Part shown: piece after piece, positions 59,515 through 64,000 of the stretch | Position numbering within the stretch: position 1 is the stretch's first letter | Layout of the letters: every line of letters begins with the position of its first letter | DNA from: G965233625 sp965233625 | GTDB taxonomy: Bacteria > Planctomycetota > Planctomycetia > Pirellulales > Pirellulaceae | DNA length: 64,000 nt | Direction of reading: 5' to 3' | Assembly (NCBI GenBank): GCA_965233625.1 | Contig: OZ247499.1 | Location: 2,852,001 to 2,916,000, forward strand | Position numbers and translations under genes: made by a program | Notes under the pieces: model-generated | Databases searched by the model: none | Seen by the model: the letters and a program-made list of their open reading frames with translations, nothing else | Told to the model about the DNA's origin: nothing

Positions 59515-59889
59515 CGTGCGTTGGCGGGGTTGCGGATATTATGTTGTGGCAGCAACATAATGCCTCTTCGCCCCTCTGGGGAGAAGACAGGCCGAAGGCC
59601 AGATGAGGGGTCGCCCGCTTTCTACTTCTTTTAAGCCACAAGAAGCTTTTGGCCGTTAGGTTCAGGTACCGCAAAGGGTTGGTGAAGGACGGATTCTGCC
59701 CCCTCACCCTAACCCTCTCCCCGGAGGGGCGAGGGGACTAGATACGGCGATTGCATGATGGCGTAACGTCGTGTCCGCACCCGCTGGTGGGGGAATGGTT
59801 GTAAGGTGGCAGCCACACATTACAATTCGGGCAACCGCTGACGATCGCCGCTTCGACCTGCAACGCCTCCAAAGATAACGAGGACCGCT
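59515..59889. repeat. 375-bp gene-free region with repeats
   Basis: Contains a perfect hairpin ATTATGTTG-TGGCAG-CAACATAAT (59538-59561). The block 59531-59655 is the reverse complement of about 15075-15195. The block 59701-59738 is the C-rich repeat also seen at 22767-22804. No gene is supported. Confidence 0.7.
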
Positions 59890-60174
59890 TTGGCCACTAT
59901 TGAAGGCGTTGTCAAAAGCGTCAGCCAGACAAAAACGCTTGTTACGGATATCACGCCCGAAGCGCTGGCCGCGGCGCCCGATGGGCCGGAAGTGATTGTG
60001 CACTGTGACGGGCACGAAACGCCGGGTATCTACACGCTGGATCATGACGAACCCGATGGCACTCTGCTGGCTCTGATTGGCGAAAGCGGCAATCTGGAAC
60101 TGACCATTCTGGGCGAAGATATCTCTATCATGCTGGGTATCCGGCCGGGCGAAAAAGTTACGGTGAAGTGGTGA
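59890..60174 (+). CDS. stand-alone SAM_HAT C-terminal-like domain
   Basis: 94 residues from a TTG start (GAGGA 6 bp upstream). GVVKSVSQTKTLVTDIT and LLALIGESGNLELTILGED then ISIMLGIRPGEKVTV resemble the C-terminal beta-barrel of SAM hydroxide adenosyltransferase (DUF62/SAM_HAT_C), whose usual N-terminal catalytic domain is absent here. It is separated from the PP-loop gene by one base and is co-expressed with it. The resemblance is from motif texture; function unknown. Confidence 0.55.
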   Translation: MATIEGVVKSVSQTKTLVTDITPEALAAAPDGPEVIVHCDGHETPGIYTLDHDEPDGTLLALIGESGNLELTILGEDISIMLGIRPGEKVTVKW

Positions 60175-60175
60175 T

Positions 60176-61105
60176 ATGCCGCCACGCTGTGTTGCACTTC
60201 TATCGGGTGGGCTGGATAGCATGCTGGCGATCCGCCTCATGCAGCAGCAAGGCATTGAAGTTCACGCGGTGCACCTGCAAACGCCGTTTACACGCACTCA
60301 CGCGCAGGCCGTAGCGGCAGCGGAAAGCCTGGGCGTGCGTCTGACGGTTGTGTATTCCGGGGATGCTTACCTGCGTCTGCTGGAAGACCCGCGGCATGGC
60401 TACGGAAAGGGCGCCAATCCGTGCGTGGACTGCCGGATTTATCTGCTGACGAAAGCCAGAGAGCAGATGGAAGCGACGGGCGCCCGGTTTCTGATCAGTG
60501 GCGAAGTGGCCGGGCAACGGGTTACCTGCCAGAAGCGGCAACAGTTGTCTGCGGTGGCGCATCACGCGGGTGTGAAGGACCTGCTGCTGCGGCCGCTATC
60601 CGCCCAGTTGCTGCCGCAGACGCTGGCAGAGCGTGAAGGTTGGGTGGACCGTGAGCAGCTATATGGTTTCACCGGCAACGGCCGGAAGCCGCAGTTGAAG
60701 CTTGCCAAAGAACTGGGCGTACAGCCACCGCCGCCGTTGACCAGTTGTTGCGCGTTGATGCATCCGGCGGTGGCGCAGAATGTCTTCGATCTGATCGACG
60801 CGCCGGGCGTGGCCCGCGGTTGGGAATACGCCCTGTTAAATGTGGGCCGTCACTTCCGTTTCAGCCCGCAGCAGAAGGTGGTGGTTGCTAGAGACGCTGG
60901 GGATGGCAAACGGCTCGTTCAGATTTTTAACCTGCCGGAGGTAACGCCCGCAGCGCTGTTGCAGCCAGAGAATTTCCGCGGGCCTATTGCGCTGCTAACG
61001 GGCGACGCGAGTGACGAAGCGATTGCCTTTGCACGTGGTCTGGTGCTTCAGTTTGCCAGGAATGCGGGCGAGGATGCACGGCTGAGCGTCACGCGGCGGT
61101 CTTGA
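60176..61105 (+). CDS. PP-loop ATPase of the thiouridylase/MnmA-like group
   Basis: 309 residues. VALLSGGLDSMLA is the PP-loop (SGGxDS), NPCVDCRIYLLTKA holds a conserved CxxC, and LISGEVAGQRVTCQKRQQLS and TSCCALMHPAVAQ follow. The pattern matches the tRNA-2-thiouridylase-like (ThiI/MnmA-related) proteins. tRNA thiolation is likely but unproven; the C-terminal domain differs from MnmA. It is translated right after the SAM_HAT_C-like gene. Confidence 0.75.
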   Translation: MPPRCVALLSGGLDSMLAIRLMQQQGIEVHAVHLQTPFTRTHAQAVAAAESLGVRLTVVYSGDAYLRLLEDPRHGYGKGANPCVDCRIYLLTKAREQMEATGARFLISGEVAGQRVTCQKRQQLSAVAHHAGVKDLLLRPLSAQLLPQTLAEREGWVDREQLYGFTGNGRKPQLKLAKELGVQPPPPLTSCCALMHPAVAQNVFDLIDAPGVARGWEYALLNVGRHFRFSPQQKVVVARDAGDGKRLVQIFNLPEVTPAALLQPENFRGPIALLTGDASDEAIAFARGLVLQFARNAGEDARLSVTRRS

Positions 61106-61281
61106 GGAATTCCGTGAAGAAAACGGAAAAAACTGCCGGAAAGCGGCAATTGGTCTTGGAAGGGTAACGGCTTCTTCCTAGAGTACCGCCCGGCATTCTG
61201 CAGAGATGCCAGCTTATCTGAGGATTGATCAGGGTGCTGCTCCATGTGCGGAGAAGCAACCCGGTTCGTAAGGAGATATCC

Positions 61282-62139
61282 ATGACACGGAACGTCGCGC
61301 TGATCTTAGGGGCTACCATGCTGGCGGTTGCGGCTGGCTGTAAAGCGCCGACACCTGTGTTCGACCCGCTCGCCGGTTATGGCAGGGCGACGGTTCCGCC
61401 TCCGGCAACCGGCAGTTTTGGCCGCCCGGATAGTTACTACAACGGTGGCGCCGCCCCTGCTACGAATACCGGCAGTCAGTTGCCCATGGCTGCGACGAAC
61501 GCATACGCCACGAACGTGAATCCGCCTGCGGCTTCTGCGCTGAATCAGGATGCTGGCTACACGCAGCCCGGCGGCCTGAACTGGCGTGCAGCGGGAACCG
61601 CATCGCAAGCGGCCGGGACGCTTAATGTGGCTGCGACCGCGCCTTCGTTGTCGCCCGTTCAACAGGCCGCCCATACCGCGCCGGTTCAGCAGGCAGCTCA
61701 GCCAGGCGCCGTCGCCCAGGTATCGCACTTGCAGCCTGTTGCCCCCGTTGCCGCCACGGGTAACGCTACGCCAGCGTTGGCATTGCAAGGCATGCCTGTG
61801 AACGACGCCACCGTCGACGCCCGCACCGCCGCCTTGCCGTTGTTGCGGCACTACCCTGCCGGTTATCCGGCGCCGGCCACTTACCCGGTCACTCAGGCAA
61901 CGGCGACGCAACCTGTCACGGCTGCGAACGCCCCCCAGATCATCTTCCCACAGGGCGGCCCCGCATTACCGGCGGGCACTCCCGTGAACACACCTTATGG
62001 CACCGGCTATGTCGTACCGGCCCAGGCGCCCGCCGTCGCGCCGCAGGCAACGCTTCAGCCCGTCACGGTTCAGCCCAACTTAGCGCCGGTAAACGCCGCA
62101 GCGCCAGCATCCACCGGCTTGCAGTGGCACCAGAGATAA
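61282..62139 (+). CDS. Ala/Pro/Gln-rich lipoprotein
   Basis: 285 residues. MTRNVALILGATMLAVAAGC is a lipoprotein signal with lipobox VAAGC. The mature protein is low-complexity, rich in Ala, Pro, Thr and Gln (VQQAAHTAPVQQAAQPGAVA, TQATATQPVTAANAPQ). An excellent AAGGAG site sits before ATG 61282. It looks like a surface or stalk-like component; no family is recognised. Confidence 0.75.
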   Translation: MTRNVALILGATMLAVAAGCKAPTPVFDPLAGYGRATVPPPATGSFGRPDSYYNGGAAPATNTGSQLPMAATNAYATNVNPPAASALNQDAGYTQPGGLNWRAAGTASQAAGTLNVAATAPSLSPVQQAAHTAPVQQAAQPGAVAQVSHLQPVAPVAATGNATPALALQGMPVNDATVDARTAALPLLRHYPAGYPAPATYPVTQATATQPVTAANAPQIIFPQGGPALPAGTPVNTPYGTGYVVPAQAPAVAPQATLQPVTVQPNLAPVNAAAPASTGLQWHQR

Positions 62140-62210
62140 CTCAAGCTGAATGCTGGTGTTCTCTACTTCTCTCGCCACTTCGTTAACGCTTTGCCTGACG
62201 AGCAGAACAA

Positions 62211-62358
62211 TAACCCGAAGCGCGAGCGAGGGACGCCGCAGCAAACAGCGAATCGCCTGTTGAAGTCCATCTTTGAAGTCCGTCATCGCGGCCTGGAAAG
62301 GCCAAACACGCTTGTGTTAGCATCAAACTCAAACGTCCCTCGCTTGCGCTTCGGGTTA
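62211..62358. repeat. inverted-repeat (MITE-like) element, copy 5
   Basis: AACCCGAAGCGCGAGCGAGG at the left and the complement at the right (with AAGCGCAAGC-type substitutions). 148 bp, immediately upstream of secA. On the opposite strand it reads GTTTGAGTTTGATGCT and GTTTGGCC, as in the other copies. Confidence 0.85.
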
Positions 62359-62431
62359 ATTTGCGTTCCTGGAACACTTCGCCACGTTGGGGTGAAGGGT
62401 TAGTTCGAACGGGACATCGACGGGCTGAAAC

Positions 62432-64000
62432 ATGGTTCTTACTGCAATTAGCCGTGGGTATACGGCCGCCCGTGTGAGCCGCTGGCGAAGCTGGCTGCCG
62501 AAGATTGAAGCCCTTGAGAAAGACTTTGCGGCGCTGGGCAGCGCTGCGTTCCGCAAAGAGTCTCTGTCGCTGCGTTATCGCGCGCGGAGCGGAGAGCCTT
62601 TGCACAAACTGCTGTGCGAAGCGTTCGCCATGGTGCGTGTTGCGGCGCAGCGGACGATTGAAATGCGGCACTATGATGTGCAGATCCTGGGCGGCATCGG
62701 CATTCATTTCCGCAGTGTGGCCGAGATGCAGACGGGCGAAGGAAAAACGCTTACCGCCACGCTGCCGATGTACCTGGCCGCATTGTCCGGACGCGGCGCC
62801 CATCTGGCCACGGCCAACGATTACCTGGCCCGCCGCGATGCGGAACTGATGTCGCCCGTTTACGAAGCCCTGGGCATGACCACGGGTGTTATCGAGGCAG
62901 ACACGCCGCGGCCAGAACGCTATCGCGCCTACCGCGCGGATATCACCTACGGCACAGCGAAAGAGTTCGGCTTTGACTTCCTACGCGACCGGCTGCTCAA
63001 ACGCCAACAGGGCGCGGGCGTCAGCGATTTTCTGGCGCAGATGCTGGATCAGGACAAACAGGGTGGCGACGAACCCGTGCAGCGGAACCTGCATTTCGTG
63101 CTGATCGACGAAGCGGATGCGATCCTGATTGACGAGGCGCGCACGCCGTTGATCGTGAGTTCCATTCCCGGTGAATCGCAGGAGTTGCGGAACGCGGTCT
63201 ACACCTGGTCCGCAGAGTCGGCTCCACAGTTTGAAGAAAATCTGCATTACGAATACGATCACGAAAGCCGGCAGGTCACGCTGAACGCCGGCGGCCGCAA
63301 ACTGGTGCGCGAGCTGCCGAAACCTGCGCTGCTGGATCAGACCGGGCTAATTGAACTGTATGAACAGACCGAACGCGCGGTGAAGGTGAACCGTGAGTTC
63401 TTCCGCGACCGGCAGTATGTGATCCGCGATGGCGAGATCGTGATTGTTGACGAATTCAGCGGCCGCCTGGCGGAAGGGCGGAAGTGGCGGGCCGGTATTC
63501 ATCAGGCGATTGAAGCCCGCGAAGGTGTGGAGATTACTGCCGAAACGGGTGAAGCAGCACGCATTACTGTGCAGGACCTATTCCTGCGATACGAACGGCT
63601 GGGAGGCATGACCGGCACCGTGGCCAATTCCGGCGCCGAGCTTCGTAAAATCTACAACGTCAACGTGCTGGCCGTGCCGACCAACCGCCCGCCGCAACGG
63701 ATTCAATTGCCCGACAAAGTCTTCGGCACCGCGGAAGCAAAATACCGGGCGATCATCGCCGAAGTGCGGGAGATGCATCAGCTGGGCCGTCCGGTGCTGA
63801 TCGGCACCCGCAGCATTGATAAGTCGCAGATTCTTTCGCGGATGATGTCGGAGCCGGAAGATGGCCAGCCGCCCATCGAGCACGATGTGCTGAACGCCAA
63901 CGAGATCGCCAAAGAAGCTGAAATTGTCGCCCGCGCCGGCGGCGTTGGAAAAGTCACGGTCGCGACGAACATGGCCGGGCGTGGTACGGACATTAAGCTG
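62432..64000 (+). CDS. secA: SecA preprotein translocase ATPase, 3'-partial
   Basis: The reading frame runs from the ATG at 62432 to the window end with no stop (523 codons visible). VQILGGIGIHFRSVAEMQTG precedes EGKTLTATLPMYL (Walker A, residues ~99-106). NDYLARRDAELM, TYGTAKEFGFDFLRDRLL, LIDEADAILIDEARTPLIVS (DEAD-like box), RLGGMTGTVANSG and TNMAGRGTDIKL (motif VI region) are all as in SecA. The N-terminal length before Walker A is close to normal. The loop KRQQGAGVSDFLAQMLDQDK is unusual and long. Whether it is the housekeeping SecA or a second copy cannot be told from the visible part. Confidence 0.93.
   Translation, partial: MVLTAISRGYTAARVSRWRSWLPKIEALEKDFAALGSAAFRKESLSLRYRARSGEPLHKLLCEAFAMVRVAAQRTIEMRHYDVQILGGIGIHFRSVAEMQTGEGKTLTATLPMYLAALSGRGAHLATANDYLARRDAELMSPVYEALGMTTGVIEADTPRPERYRAYRADITYGTAKEFGFDFLRDRLLKRQQGAGVSDFLAQMLDQDKQGGDEPVQRNLHFVLIDEADAILIDEARTPLIVSSIPGESQELRNAVYTWSAESAPQFEENLHYEYDHESRQVTLNAGGRKLVRELPKPALLDQTGLIELYEQTERAVKVNREFFRDRQYVIRDGEIVIVDEFSGRLAEGRKWRAGIHQAIEAREGVEITAETGEAARITVQDLFLRYERLGGMTGTVANSGAELRKIYNVNVLAVPTNRPPQRIQLPDKVFGTAEAKYRAIIAEVREMHQLGRPVLIGTRSIDKSQILSRMMSEPEDGQPPIEHDVLNANEIAKEAEIVARAGGVGKVTVATNMAGRGTDIKL

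Noticed and set aside
59538..59561. Terminator of the epimerase gene
   Set aside because: A perfect hairpin but no T tract follows; it belongs to a dispersed repeat.

Overview
The window looks like a chromosomal segment of a planctomycete (Planctomycetota, Pirellula/Gemmata-like). The basis is gene content: two giant secreted dehydrogenases of the type common in the PVC group (beta-propeller, HEAT repeats, CxxCH haem site, one with a DUF1080 domain), a Tat-exported Gfo/Idh/MocA oxidoreductase beside an FGE-type protein with two haem c sites, several TIGR02996 'repeat-companion' proteins, a fused SecD-SecF, and many dispersed ~140-bp inverted-repeat elements of the kind scattered through planctomycete genomes. 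By eye the GC content is near 58-60 %, dropping in the 29.5-35.7 kb island.

Layout. 0-7.1 kb: a GT39-like membrane protein cut by the window edge, a DprE1-like oxidase with a UbiA-type prenyltransferase, a CsbD-like stress protein, a small lipoprotein, a methyltransferase, a coiled-coil lipoprotein and an HD phosphohydrolase. 7.15-8.74 kb: an IS110-family (IS1111-type) element inserted in one inverted-repeat element; its 3' non-coding end encodes a candidate bridge/seek RNA. 8.8-24.4 kb: export and catabolism genes (Gfo/Idh/MocA, FGE-cytochrome, TIGR02996-SUKH, orphan TctA, a 1940-aa dehydrogenase, SRPBCC, DUF4145, an SGNH-esterase fusion). 24.7-28.0 kb: an ECF42-type sigma factor operon with three DGPF/YCII proteins and a DoxX-like protein. 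28.2-29.1 kb: an FGE-like lipoprotein.

29.5-35.7 kb: an integrated island next to tRNA-Pro(TGG). It carries a PIN-like protein, two unknown proteins, an ArdC-like antirestriction protein, an HD protein, a remnant of an older serine recombinase, and an intact serine recombinase whose stop codon lies inside the tRNA gene.

35.9-46.1 kb: parA-parB, six TIGR02996 genes or fragments with Gly/Asp-rich tails, two consensus parS sites, DUF1015, ahcY and trpF. 46.3-53.3 kb: an FHA-GAF-AAA+-Fis regulator, yajC and secDF, the last with a ~310-residue Pro-Ala-Asp-Gly-Glu repeat inside the SecF periplasmic domain. 53.5-64 kb: a second giant dehydrogenase, a membrane protein, an enolase-superfamily epimerase, a stand-alone SAM_HAT_C-like domain with a PP-loop ATPase, a lipoprotein and a SecA cut by the window end.

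The most striking observation is the IS element. Its 3' non-coding region folds by eye into a stem, an internal loop and an apical stem. The two loop strands match the two halves of the actual insertion site, and both matches stop exactly at the insertion junction. This reads as an RNA-guided transposon aimed at the termini of the genome's own abundant inverted-repeat family.
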